NCBI GenBank assembly: GCA_012031225.1 | Contig: JAAUTZ010000004.1 | Span: 1-32,084 of the forward strand | DNA length: 32,084 bases | Direction: 5' to 3' | From: Chloroflexaceae bacterium | GTDB lineage: Bacteria > Chloroflexota > Chloroflexia > Chloroflexales > Chloroflexaceae | In this document: positions 1-7,322 of the stretch, piece by piece | Position numbering within the stretch: the stretch's first letter is position 1 | Layout: each line of letters starts with the position of its first letter | Notes under the pieces: model-generated | Told to the model about the DNA's origin: nothing | What the model saw: the letters and a program-made list of their open reading frames with translations, nothing else | Databases searched by the model: none | Position numbers and translations under genes: made by a program

Positions 1-4
1 GCGA

Positions 5-424
5 CTAAGGCGGGCGGTGCGGCTTGGGGCGGGGCGGGCGGGGGCATAAGGTGGCGGGTGCGGCTTGGGCGGGTGGCGCATCCTCAATCGGCACACTCCA
101 CGCCCCACCCGTTGGCGCAGGAGCTGTCGGATCAACATACTCAGAGACTTGCACCGCGCTCAGCTCTTCTTCCTTCTGGGTCATACTAATCCGGATCTGG
201 TCTATTGCCTGCACCAGCGTCGCCACCGTAGCCGATGAGATTTGGCCCGCACGGTACAGCTCGTAGGTACGCTGCCCTAGCTCAGCTAGCTTGCGATCTA
301 CATCAAGGCGCAGATCGGCAATCTCAGCTTGCAGGCGCGTTGTGCGCTGAAACTTCTCAGTCTCGAAACGGGCCCGGTCAACCATCTGATTGGCAGAACG
401 GGTGATTTGATCGAGTATGCTCAT
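5..424 (-). CDS. Small coiled-coil protein with Pro/Ala-rich tail, function unknown
   Basis: A 139-residue protein. Residues 1-90 are strongly helical and rich in Glu, Arg and Gln (Arg-Phe-Glu-Thr-Glu-Lys around residue 20, then two heptad-like stretches), which predicts a coiled coil. Residues 95-139 are a Pro/Ala-rich low-complexity tail. There is no signal peptide or membrane segment. The ATG at 422-424 has a good AGGAG site a few bases upstream, and an extended -10 element lies about 80 bases upstream. Small helical proteins of this form with a C-terminal zinc ribbon are common in Chloroflexota, but no CxxC pair is seen here. The tail is read through a GC-rich repeat where a frameshift would be easy, so the C-terminus may be wrong. 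Function not recognised. Confidence 0.7.
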   Translation of the reverse strand: MSILDQITRSANQMVDRARFETEKFQRTTRLQAEIADLRLDVDRKLAELGQRTYELYRAGQISSATVATLVQAIDQIRISMTQKEEELSAVQVSEYVDPTAPAPTGGAWSVPIEDAPPAQAAPATLCPRPPRPKPHRPP

Positions 425-500
425 ATCTGGCTCTCCTCAGCCCCACCATCGCACGAGTAGGATAATGGTGGTCGCAGTGCTATCCACCTGATCTAACGCT

Positions 501-509
501 ATTGTAGCA
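501..509 (-). promoter_or_regulatory. Candidate extended -10 promoter for the small coiled-coil gene
   Basis: On the minus strand this reads TGCTACAAT, an extended -10 element (TGn followed by TACAAT, 5 of 6 matches to the consensus). No convincing -35 lies 16-18 bases upstream, which is tolerable for an extended -10 promoter. The predicted start is near 494, giving a leader of about 70 bases. It implies the coiled-coil gene can be transcribed apart from the CHAT gene upstream of it. Inferred from sequence only. Confidence 0.35.
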
Positions 510-624
510 TATCCGCAGGGCGATTACATGCCCTAGCACGCGGCTTTACGTCCTGCATGATCCTACGCTGAACGGGGCGGCATTGTTGCAGTGCTACGGC
601 GGATTCGGATGGCGCGTGGGCGTG

Positions 625-3435
625 CTAGCCCGCCACAGGCAGCACCCGCACGACAGGCTGAAACGCCGCCCAGAAGTAGGGGTGCAGGTAGCCCAATTCG
701 CGCAGGTGGTGTTGGGCGGCTTGGGTGGCTTGGGCGATTGGCTGCCCCTGTGCGATGGCGGCGTAGTATGCCCGCATCCAGTGCAGCGTGGTGCTATCGT
801 TGACCTGCCACAGGCTCGCAAGGACAGCGTGCGCCCCAGCACTCAGGAAAGCTCCCGCCAGTGCAAGTAACACGCCGCCGCGCTCTGGCGTGATGCCCGT
901 CTCACAGGCACTCAGTACCACGCTGGACGTGCCCGGTAGTTCTAGCCGAAACGCATCAGCAAGCAACAGGCTACCCCCATGCAACTGGATCGCCGAGAGC
1001 AGTGGCGTGGTCGCGTTGGGGTGGGCGTGCGCGGCAAGGTGCAGCATGCGCGGAGCCTGCACCGCAAACACATCAGCGGGCGTGGCCGGGTAAATCGCCG
1101 CCGCTGCAAGGGCATCCGCCACGAGCGCAACTTCTTCCGCAACGTGCGCCAGCGGCGGATCGCCCGCATAGCCCAGCACCACCGCCGGAGCAGTTGCCAG
1201 TGGTGGCGCAGGCAGGGCTGCCACCACCAACGAAGGGGCAAGGAGCAGGGCATATCGCTCGCCGAGATAGCGCGCCTGAACGGGCAATGCCGCCCACGCC
1301 ACATCAAACAGCACCCCATCCGGCGCAAGCACCAGTGTTGTTGCGCTTGGCGGCAGGTCAAGCGGATCAAGTAATATCACGCCAAGCTGCTGCAATAGAT
1401 GATCGAACTCAGTAGCTTGAGCCAGCGCACGCTGTTCAGCAAGGGCGGTATCCGCCGCCTGTTGCAGGGGCAGCCGGAGCAGGCGCAGCCGCCCCAGCAG
1501 CTCGATGACACGGCTGACTTTGCCCAGATCATACCACTGGAGCGTGGTTGCCGTTACCACACACGCACTGATCCGCCCCGCATGCACGAGATACTCTACG
1601 CCAACGGTGTGGGTGGGCAGAGCCGCTTGGACGTGCGCCACCGTCGGCATCGGCGGCAGATCACGCTGGCGGGTGTACGTGCGGAGCGTGGTGAGGGCTT
1701 GCTGGAGGCGTTGCTCGGCGTATGCCCGCGCATCTGCCGTTGGCGCAAGCTGCATCTCCTCCTGCCACAGCGTCACGTCGGTGCGGGCGTGCAGCCACGC
1801 CTGATCGGGGGCGGGCGCAATCGGAGCCGCCGCGAGGTCGCTCCACACGCCGCCTTTCGCTTCGAGCAGGGTGGCATACGCGGCGTGCGGCTGACGCGCC
1901 TTGCGGTAGTGCCCGATCAGCTGCCCGTATAGATGCGTATGCCCCACCAGATAGCGGGCCTTTAGCTCCTCAACGGGCATCGCCTGCCGTAGCTGACGGG
2001 CAAGCGCGGCGGCATCCTGCAAGGCGGTGCGGGCAGCTACGCCACGCTGCACTTGCGCCAATCTGATCAGGCAGTGCTGCGTGTGGCTGGGCAGGTTGTG
2101 CGTGCGGGCTACTTCAAGCAGCGCGGTGTAGCGTCCCACCGCATCGCTGTGGCCCAACTGGGCCGCGAGGTCGGCGGCAATGATGCCCGCATGCAGCTGC
2201 TCCTCAATTGCCCCACACTGGATCAGCTGGGCGAGCGCGGCATCGGCACGGGCAAGGGCCACATCCCGTTCATCTGGGGTGCGCTGCAACGCCGGATGAG
2301 CCGTGTACGCAGTGAGCAGGGCCCGGTGCAGGGTCGTTGCGGCAGGCTGTGCTGCAAGCTGCTGCGCCTGTGCTAGCGTGGTGCGGGCAAGGCGGAGTTG
2401 GCCTGTCTCCAGCGTATTGCGGATAACGTGCAGATCCGCTTCGAGGGCTTCGGCCCATAGTCCCTCGGCAACACAGCCAGCGGCAGCAGCTTGGGCGGCG
2501 TGAATTGCCTCGTGCGGCATCTGCAAGGTGGCGTAGAGGCTGGCTTGCTCCAAGCCCGTAATTGCTACATCAATCATATCATCAGCCGCAGTAAAGCCTT
2601 GCCGCGCCGATTCGAGCAGGTGCAATGCCTGCACGAGGGCCCCTTGATAGATCGCAAGGCGGGCTTGGCTCAACGCAACGTGGGCTTGTTGATAGGCTCC
2701 GCAGTGCTGTGCCGTCAGGTGTGCGGCCTGCATCAAGGCCCGCTCGGCGGTGGGGTAATCACCCTGTAGCATGAGCGCAAGGGCTTGATTGATCAGCGCG
2801 AGGTAGTGTGAGTCGTGGTTCTGCACCGCTTGGGCATGCTGTTCGGCAGCCACCGCATAGGAGTACATCTGGGGGTACGCACCTGATCGCCACGCCACAT
2901 ACGCGGCATTGATGTAGAGTGTAGCAAGCTGGGGTGCATAGGTTGGATCGTGGGGCAAGTAGTCTAGCGCAAACTGGAGGGCTTCGGCGGCGGCGGCTTG
3001 CTCGCCCAATGTGCTGAGGCAGGTTGCCCGATTGAGATGCAGGCTTGCCAGATCACGGCGCATAGGCTGATCGGCATAGTAGCGCAGGGCGTGATCGAAG
3101 TGTTCGAGGGCCCGGCGATAGCTGCTAGTACGGGTGATCAAGCCCTCGCACCAGTGCGCTTGGGCAACACAGAAGGGAGCTTCAGTCGCTTGGGCAATCG
3201 CCCACGCCAATGCGCCAATCTGGGTGCTGGTGGCGGTGTCGCTCACTTCGAGCGCACGCAGCAGGCGATACTTCAGATCGAGGAAGCACGCGGCCCACAC
3301 ATCCGGCGCATCCGGCGCATCCGGTGCATCCGGCAACTGGGGCGGGAGCGTGCCCGTTGCCTGCCAGTGCTGAAGCAGCGTCACGGCATCGGGTTCAGCC
3401 AGTGTTGGCAATGGCGGGGATGAGGATCGTTCCAT
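625..3435 (-). CDS. TPR-CHAT caspase-like protease
   Basis: A predicted cysteine protease of the CHAT family (caspase clan) joined to a helical repeat region. The reading frame is open back to 3630, but I place the start at the ATG at 3433-3435 (936 residues), with GGAGG upstream. The longer version would run deep into the preceding gene in a low-quality frame. Residues about 60-550 are tetratricopeptide-like helical pairs rich in Ala, Leu and Tyr. The C-terminal 300 residues carry the CHAT core: HLAAHA with the probable catalytic His803, and SACETG with catalytic Cys844, followed by the usual GGVLLALAGAFLSAGA and WxVND segments. Both dyad residues are intact, so activity is expected. It overlaps the anti-sigma-like gene by 41 bases and is the last gene of the sigma/anti-sigma-like/CHAT run. 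Substrate unknown. Confidence 0.9.
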   Translation of the reverse strand: MERSSSPPLPTLAEPDAVTLLQHWQATGTLPPQLPDAPDAPDAPDVWAACFLDLKYRLLRALEVSDTATSTQIGALAWAIAQATEAPFCVAQAHWCEGLITRTSSYRRALEHFDHALRYYADQPMRRDLASLHLNRATCLSTLGEQAAAAEALQFALDYLPHDPTYAPQLATLYINAAYVAWRSGAYPQMYSYAVAAEQHAQAVQNHDSHYLALINQALALMLQGDYPTAERALMQAAHLTAQHCGAYQQAHVALSQARLAIYQGALVQALHLLESARQGFTAADDMIDVAITGLEQASLYATLQMPHEAIHAAQAAAAGCVAEGLWAEALEADLHVIRNTLETGQLRLARTTLAQAQQLAAQPAATTLHRALLTAYTAHPALQRTPDERDVALARADAALAQLIQCGAIEEQLHAGIIAADLAAQLGHSDAVGRYTALLEVARTHNLPSHTQHCLIRLAQVQRGVAARTALQDAAALARQLRQAMPVEELKARYLVGHTHLYGQLIGHYRKARQPHAAYATLLEAKGGVWSDLAAAPIAPAPDQAWLHARTDVTLWQEEMQLAPTADARAYAEQRLQQALTTLRTYTRQRDLPPMPTVAHVQAALPTHTVGVEYLVHAGRISACVVTATTLQWYDLGKVSRVIELLGRLRLLRLPLQQAADTALAEQRALAQATEFDHLLQQLGVILLDPLDLPPSATTLVLAPDGVLFDVAWAALPVQARYLGERYALLLAPSLVVAALPAPPLATAPAVVLGYAGDPPLAHVAEEVALVADALAAAAIYPATPADVFAVQAPRMLHLAAHAHPNATTPLLSAIQLHGGSLLLADAFRLELPGTSSVVLSACETGITPERGGVLLALAGAFLSAGAHAVLASLWQVNDSTTLHWMRAYYAAIAQGQPIAQATQAAQHHLRELGYLHPYFWAAFQPVVRVLPVAG
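3301..3333. repeat. 9-bp tandem repeat in the CHAT gene
   Basis: Just over three and a half copies of ATCCGGCGC (one base varies in copy 3) lie in frame near the 5' end of the CHAT gene. They encode a Pro-Asp-Ala tripeptide repeated in the protein. The unit is a multiple of three, so copy-number change would alter linker length without a frameshift. Confidence 0.8.
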
Positions 3436-4087
3436 AGTCCAGCGTGGCCTCCAGATGATACATGGGGGCGGTGAGCTTGGCAAAGCGAAAGAAGCCCTGT
3501 GTATCGGTGGTGCGCGTGCGAGCGCGGGGGTTGCCATCGGGTGGATTGAGCGGGCGCACGCGCACCCGCACCCCACCGAGCGGCTGGTCATCTTGGGTGA
3601 TGCGCCCCTCGATTGCCCACAGCTCATCATCCGGCGGAATCACCCGCACGGTGACTTGGGCATTCACTTCGCTGACATAGTAGAGCTGGCCAGCACTGCT
3701 GGTTGAGCGCACCGTGCCACTCGCCAACGCCAGAATGCCAATCAGGGGCAGGATGCGGCGGCGCGGCTGTTCAGCCACCACCAATTCGGCAAAGGCCGCT
3801 CGGGCGGGGGCATAGTCGCGCAGGTAGGCTGCCACCCGTAGCTGCTGGTTGGGCGTGGCATGCCCCGTTGCCACATCCACGAGGTCTTGCGGATCGGGCA
3901 CGAGGATGCCTCCGAACAAGCGTTCGAAGTGGGCATCAGCCGCTTGTAATGCAGCAAGGCGGGCTTGCAACGCGGGCGATTGGGCGAGCGCGGCGGCAGT
4001 GGCGGGCGAGCCTGTGCCATCTAAATACGCGAGCAGCTCGCCGTCGGCGATGTTGGAGCTAGTGGATGTGATTGATTCATCGTTCAT
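3395..4087 (-). CDS. Anti-sigma-like protein with carboxypeptidase-regulatory-like domain
   Basis: A 230-residue protein. I start it at the ATG at 4085-4087, which has GAGG six bases upstream; an in-frame GTG four codons earlier (4097-4099) is the alternative. Residues 13-60 (DGELLAYLDG, then Ala-rich helices) resemble the N-terminal helical part of anti-sigma factors, but the His/Cys zinc motif of the ZAS type is absent. Residues 111-124 are a short hydrophobic stretch after a run of Arg, a possible single membrane anchor but short. Residues 155-225 look like a beta-sandwich regulatory-like domain (EGRITQDDQPLGGVRVRVRP, then a TDTQGFFRF turn). It lies between a sigma factor and a CHAT protease. 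The role as sigma regulator is inferred from position and weak similarity. Confidence 0.75.
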   Translation of the reverse strand: MNDESITSTSSNIADGELLAYLDGTGSPATAAALAQSPALQARLAALQAADAHFERLFGGILVPDPQDLVDVATGHATPNQQLRVAAYLRDYAPARAAFAELVVAEQPRRRILPLIGILALASGTVRSTSSAGQLYYVSEVNAQVTVRVIPPDDELWAIEGRITQDDQPLGGVRVRVRPLNPPDGNPRARTRTTDTQGFFRFAKLTAPMYHLEATLDYGTILIPAIANTG

Positions 4088-4162
4088 GTCAAGCCTCACA
4101 CACTATCGTTAAATCGAGGTTAAAATGAGCTAGGGAGCAAATAGCTACTTGATAGACCTCGT

Positions 4163-4852
4163 TTATGCAGCAATTCCACCATCTGACTCAAACATCTCGC
4201 GCACTTCCGCATGTTGGCTCAGACGTATAATGGCTCGCTCAGTTGCCCGATAAATCTCCTGCTTGGTGGTTGCCAAGCCCCGCGCCTGCATCACCGCCAG
4301 AATCTCATCCACCGATGCGTGGCGTGCATAGCGCAAGTGGAATGCTTCGCGCTCTAGCCGATCAGGGAGCAGTTCAAGGCAGCGCATCAGCCGTTGCTGC
4401 GCCTCGACCCACGCAATGCCGGTCAGCGGGGGGGGGGTGAGCGTGTTGCCCAACTGTTCATCAAGCGGCGCAGCGGTGTGTTTCCGCTCAGTCTTGCGGA
4501 AGGTACTCGCCGTATTACGCAGCGTTATGTCTACATACTTCCGAAATGTTCCGAAATGGTTAATGATTAGGGGACTATCACGGTGGCGCAGTTTGCGGCT
4601 GATGCGGATGACCACTTCCTGCCGCAGATCATCGAGGCTGGCTCGCAGATCAGCCGGGCAGTGCTGCTCCACAATCCGGTAGACCATAGCAATAGTATGG
4701 GTCAAGGCGGCATCATCACCGGCGACGGCCCGCTGCACAATCTCAACGCAGCTGCTGCTGTCGGTGCTCCGCTCGCGGGTACGCGCATAGGCTTGCAACT
4801 GCTGCTCGCAGGATTGGATCAATTGCTCTAGCGATAGTTTAGTCGGCGACAC
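4163..4852 (-). CDS. Sigma-70 family RNA polymerase sigma factor
   Basis: A 229-residue sigma-like protein. Region 2 is visible at residues 30-115 (EIVQRAVAGDDAAL, then DDLRQEVVIRISRKL and the FRKYVDITLRNTASTFRK segment). A C-terminal helix-turn-helix of region 4 type follows at about residues 150-215 (RCLELLPDRLEREAFHLRY, then DEILAVMQARG and TERAIIRL). I start it at the GTG at 4850-4852, with GGGAG eight bases upstream. The open frame reaches a TTG at 4918, but that start has no ribosome site and lies only about ten bases from a -10 box. The two regions are joined by a Pro stretch encoded by a C10 homopolymer. It is the first gene of the module with the anti-sigma-like and CHAT genes. Target promoters unknown. 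Confidence 0.8.
   Translation of the reverse strand: MSPTKLSLEQLIQSCEQQLQAYARTRERSTDSSSCVEIVQRAVAGDDAALTHTIAMVYRIVEQHCPADLRASLDDLRQEVVIRISRKLRHRDSPLIINHFGTFRKYVDITLRNTASTFRKTERKHTAAPLDEQLGNTLTPPPLTGIAWVEAQQRLMRCLELLPDRLEREAFHLRYARHASVDEILAVMQARGLATTKQEIYRATERAIIRLSQHAEVREMFESDGGIAA
4428..4437. repeat. Ten-base G:C homopolymer inside the sigma-factor gene
   Basis: A run of ten G on the plus strand (ten C on the coding strand) encodes the three prolines between regions 2 and 4 of the sigma factor. Runs of this length are prone to slippage in replication and to sequencing error. Loss or gain of one base would remove region 4. Confidence 0.9.
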
Positions 4853-4928
4853 GCGCAAAGCTCCCAACCATGTTGGTGGTAGGATGCGGGGCAAGGTGAG
4901 GGTGAATCTCAATCTCAATCTAAGTGGT

Positions 4929-4934
4929 ATTATA
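4929..4934 (-). promoter_or_regulatory. Candidate -10 box for the sigma/anti-sigma-like/CHAT operon
   Basis: A perfect TATAAT on the minus strand, preceded directly by TG. No good -35 is seen at the right distance, which could mean an activator-dependent or alternative-sigma promoter. The predicted start near 4920 gives a leader of about 65-70 bases to the GTG start of the sigma gene. It also argues against translation from the TTG at 4918. Confidence 0.4.
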
Positions 4935-5032
4935 CACGATAACCGCAGTGATGCTGCTCCTCACGGTACGGTGCTACCAACCCGGTATCGTGTGAAAGGC
5001 AATCGGTGTTGCGTTGTTTATCTATGAATGCC

Positions 5033-5061
5033 TTGCGCGACATAGCAGTTTTCAGTATGAT
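5033..5061 (+). promoter_or_regulatory. Candidate promoter of the nucleotide cyclase gene
   Basis: TTGCGC (5033-5038), a 17-base spacer, then TATGAT (5056-5061; 5 of 6 matches). The predicted start is near 5068, some 46 bases before the ATG at 5114. This supports the downstream ATG as the true start rather than the TTG at 5006. The -10 box lies within a palindrome described separately. Confidence 0.45.
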
Positions 5062-5072
5062 ACACATCATAC
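5055..5072. promoter_or_regulatory. Palindrome over the cyclase -10 box and start site, possible operator
   Basis: GTATGAT-ACAC-ATCATAC is a perfect 7+7 base inverted repeat with a four-base spacer. It covers the -10 hexamer and the predicted transcription start of the cyclase gene. The position suits a repressor that blocks polymerase. No candidate regulator is encoded beside it. The regulatory role is inferred. Confidence 0.4.
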
Positions 5073-5113
5073 ATTATCCCTCTAAACCGAGTAAAGAAAG
5101 CGAGCCACGCCGA

Positions 5114-6673
5114 ATGAGTACGGGTTCTGCCTCTCCGTTAGCCACCATTGAGCCACGCTTGCGCTGGCTGTTGCCCGCCGATCTGTATGTGTCGGTATGG
5201 CTGGATCCATCGCCCGCCAATCTGACCCGCGTCTTTGACCACCTGCGTACCATCCAACACGCCCTCTACGATTATATGCCCCGTGATGCCACTCGCACCA
5301 CGATGCTGGGTGCAGAAGGCAACTTCGAGTGGCAGGCGGGAACGCTTATGTTCACCGATCTGGTTGGCTTCACCACACTGCTGGAGTCGTTTGCGGTGTA
5401 TGGGCGGGCGGGCGCAGAAGCATTGCTCACCGTGCTGAATGACTACTTCGCAGAGATGATTGCGATCATCAGCAAAGCGGGCGGCAATCTGTTGGAGTTC
5501 ACCGGCGATGCGCTACTGGCGCAGTTCCCCCGCCACCCGCAGCACAACGACGACGCGCTGCGGGCCGTGCGGGCCGGATTGCGGATGCAACGGGCGATGG
5601 AACGCTTCCAGCATATCGCCACCGCGCACCGCGCACTTTCGCTGGGCATGCGGGTGGGCATCCATAGCGGGACCTACTTGACTGCGACCATCGGCACGCC
5701 GCGCCGCCGCGAGTATGTGCTGCTGGGCAGCACCGTGCAGCAAACCAAGCACGCCGAGTCGATGAGTGCCGTAGGGCGCGTGAATATTTCGCAGGCGGTG
5801 CAAGCCCAGCTCGGTGAGGCCTTTCGCTTGGAAGCGGGCAAAGCCGATTACGCCCTCGTGATTGATGACCTCTCGGCTGAGCAACTTGGCGACTACGACC
5901 TTGCCCCCGGACGGCGGCGTGCGCCAACGGGCTTACTCCTAGATCGCAGTGTGGAGGGGCTGGTGCAATCTATCAGCGAGATGCTCGAGCGCACCGAACA
6001 GCTTGCCAGCTACATCCCACGCCCGATCTTGACGCTGCTGGTGGAGAGTGCCGCCGAGCGCAAGATTCGCCCAGAGTTCCCTGAACTGACGGTGATGTTT
6101 GTCAACCTGACGAGTGTGCCCGGCGTTGCTGATACCGTGCAGGGCACGCAGGAAGCCGCCCTGATTGCCGCGCTCTCGCAGACTTTCGCGCTGATCAGTG
6201 CGGCGGTGGAAGCTCGCGGCGGGGTACTGAAGAACGTTGCCTGCGATCACGCTGGTTCGAGCATGTTGATCTACTTTGGGGTGCCGGATGCCCACACCGA
6301 TGATACGATCCGGGCGACTGCCACCGCCCTTGTCATCCGCGAGATTGCCGCCCGCACCGGTGCAGCCATTGCGGTTGACTCAGGTGCAGAGATTGCCTGC
6401 CAGATTGGGATTGCGTGTGGGCCCGTGTTTGCGGCGGAGATCGGCGAACCGCGTGGGCGGCGCGAATTCAACATTCTCGGCGATACCGTGAACACGGCAG
6501 CGCGGCTGATGGCGCGGGCCCAACCGCAGCAGATCCTGATGACGGAGCCAGTATATCAGGCCGTCGCAGCGCGGTTCCAGTGCGTCGGTCTCGATCCAAT
6601 TCCGCTCAAGGGCAAAGCTGTGCCGGTGCGCCTGTATACCCTCCACAACTGGATCGAGAACGAGCGACGGTAG
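5114..6673 (+). CDS. Tandem-domain class III nucleotide cyclase, soluble adenylyl cyclase type
   Basis: A 519-residue cytosolic protein from the ATG at 5114. Two class III cyclase homology domains sit at about residues 75-260 and 325-510. Domain 1 keeps both metal-binding Asp residues (Asp82 in FTDLVGFT, Asp132 in FTGDALLAQF), but the transition-state Asn and Arg positions are Gln and His (LGSTVQQTKHAE). Domain 2 has lost the first metal Asp (FVNLTS) and keeps the Asn/Arg pair (Asn460 and Arg464 in GDTVNTAARL). This is the C1/C2 arrangement of soluble adenylyl cyclases, giving one composite active site. The ATPase and TPR parts usual in that family are absent. The C2 lysine segment reads DHAGSS, so the base-selecting residue is changed and ATP versus GTP use is unclear. 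Convergent with the DUF2085 gene. Confidence 0.9.
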   Translation: MSTGSASPLATIEPRLRWLLPADLYVSVWLDPSPANLTRVFDHLRTIQHALYDYMPRDATRTTMLGAEGNFEWQAGTLMFTDLVGFTTLLESFAVYGRAGAEALLTVLNDYFAEMIAIISKAGGNLLEFTGDALLAQFPRHPQHNDDALRAVRAGLRMQRAMERFQHIATAHRALSLGMRVGIHSGTYLTATIGTPRRREYVLLGSTVQQTKHAESMSAVGRVNISQAVQAQLGEAFRLEAGKADYALVIDDLSAEQLGDYDLAPGRRRAPTGLLLDRSVEGLVQSISEMLERTEQLASYIPRPILTLLVESAAERKIRPEFPELTVMFVNLTSVPGVADTVQGTQEAALIAALSQTFALISAAVEARGGVLKNVACDHAGSSMLIYFGVPDAHTDDTIRATATALVIREIAARTGAAIAVDSGAEIACQIGIACGPVFAAEIGEPRGRREFNILGDTVNTAARLMARAQPQQILMTEPVYQAVAARFQCVGLDPIPLKGKAVPVRLYTLHNWIENERR

Positions 6674-6734
6674 GGGCATACCACCCGCTATCACCCCTCG
6701 TTGCACACCCCGCACGCCAGTGAGGCAAACTGCG

Positions 6735-7313
6735 CTAGGCTAGCTGCGCTGGGGCAGGGGCGGGCGGGTTCTGCCAAAAGCCGGGCATCAGGCTCATAAA
6801 GAAGATGCCTGCCGCAAAGCCTGCCTGTGCGCCATTCACAAGCAACACCCACAGCGGCGGCAAGGCCCACCATTGCTGCGCCGTGCCGATAATTTCGAGC
6901 GGCCAGAGCAGGAACGGAATGAGTACCAGCAGCAGGCGCATTAGTACCGGCAACGCCCGAAAGCGGTGCAGCAGGCGGGTCATGCCGTCGTTGCTCTCTA
7001 GTGCAGCAGGCACAAAGGCCCGCGCCACCCACAGCCCCACTGTTGCGCCCCAACACCGCGCACACACGGCCATCGCATAGCTGGCCATCGGGTAGGCTTG
7101 GGCGGGCGTAGGGCAGATGTACGAGCCGAGTACGTAGGTTGCCAGTTCACCGAGATCAGTCAGCACCGGCTGCTGCGTTGCGCGGAACAGCGGGGCAATT
7201 GCTGGGCCTAGAAAGAGGATGCTGAGCAACACATCGTAGAGCCAGATGGGTAGCGTTTTCGGTGGGGTTGCTGGGTGCGGGTGCGAACTGCTTGCAAGCT
7301 GGGTTAGCGCCAT
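6735..7313 (-). CDS. DUF2085-like integral membrane protein
   Basis: A 192-residue protein with four predicted membrane helices (about residues 24-45, 82-102, 120-144 and 152-178). The family signature is a VCARCWG motif around residue 85; in DUF2085 proteins a CHQ-type motif usually precedes it by some 20 residues, but here only a single Cys in ICPTP remains. The ATG at 7311-7313 begins nine bases after the stop of the phytoene synthase gene, so the two are co-transcribed and probably coupled, with GAGGAG inside the end of crtB as the ribosome site. The biochemical role of DUF2085 proteins is not known. The link to carotenoid or terpenoid membranes is from gene order only. Confidence 0.75.
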   Translation of the reverse strand: MALTQLASSSHPHPATPPKTLPIWLYDVLLSILFLGPAIAPLFRATQQPVLTDLGELATYVLGSYICPTPAQAYPMASYAMAVCARCWGATVGLWVARAFVPAALESNDGMTRLLHRFRALPVLMRLLLVLIPFLLWPLEIIGTAQQWWALPPLWVLLVNGAQAGFAAGIFFMSLMPGFWQNPPAPAPAQLA

Positions 7314-7322
7314 AGCGTCAAG

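Noticed and set aside
5006-5113. Upstream start for the cyclase
   Set aside because: The region contains the likely promoter and palindrome, and its 36 codons do not resemble protein of this family.
6674-6734. Rho-independent terminator between the convergent cyclase and DUF2085 genes
   Set aside because: Only a five-base AGGGG/CCCCT pairing with a long loop and no T run; too weak to call.
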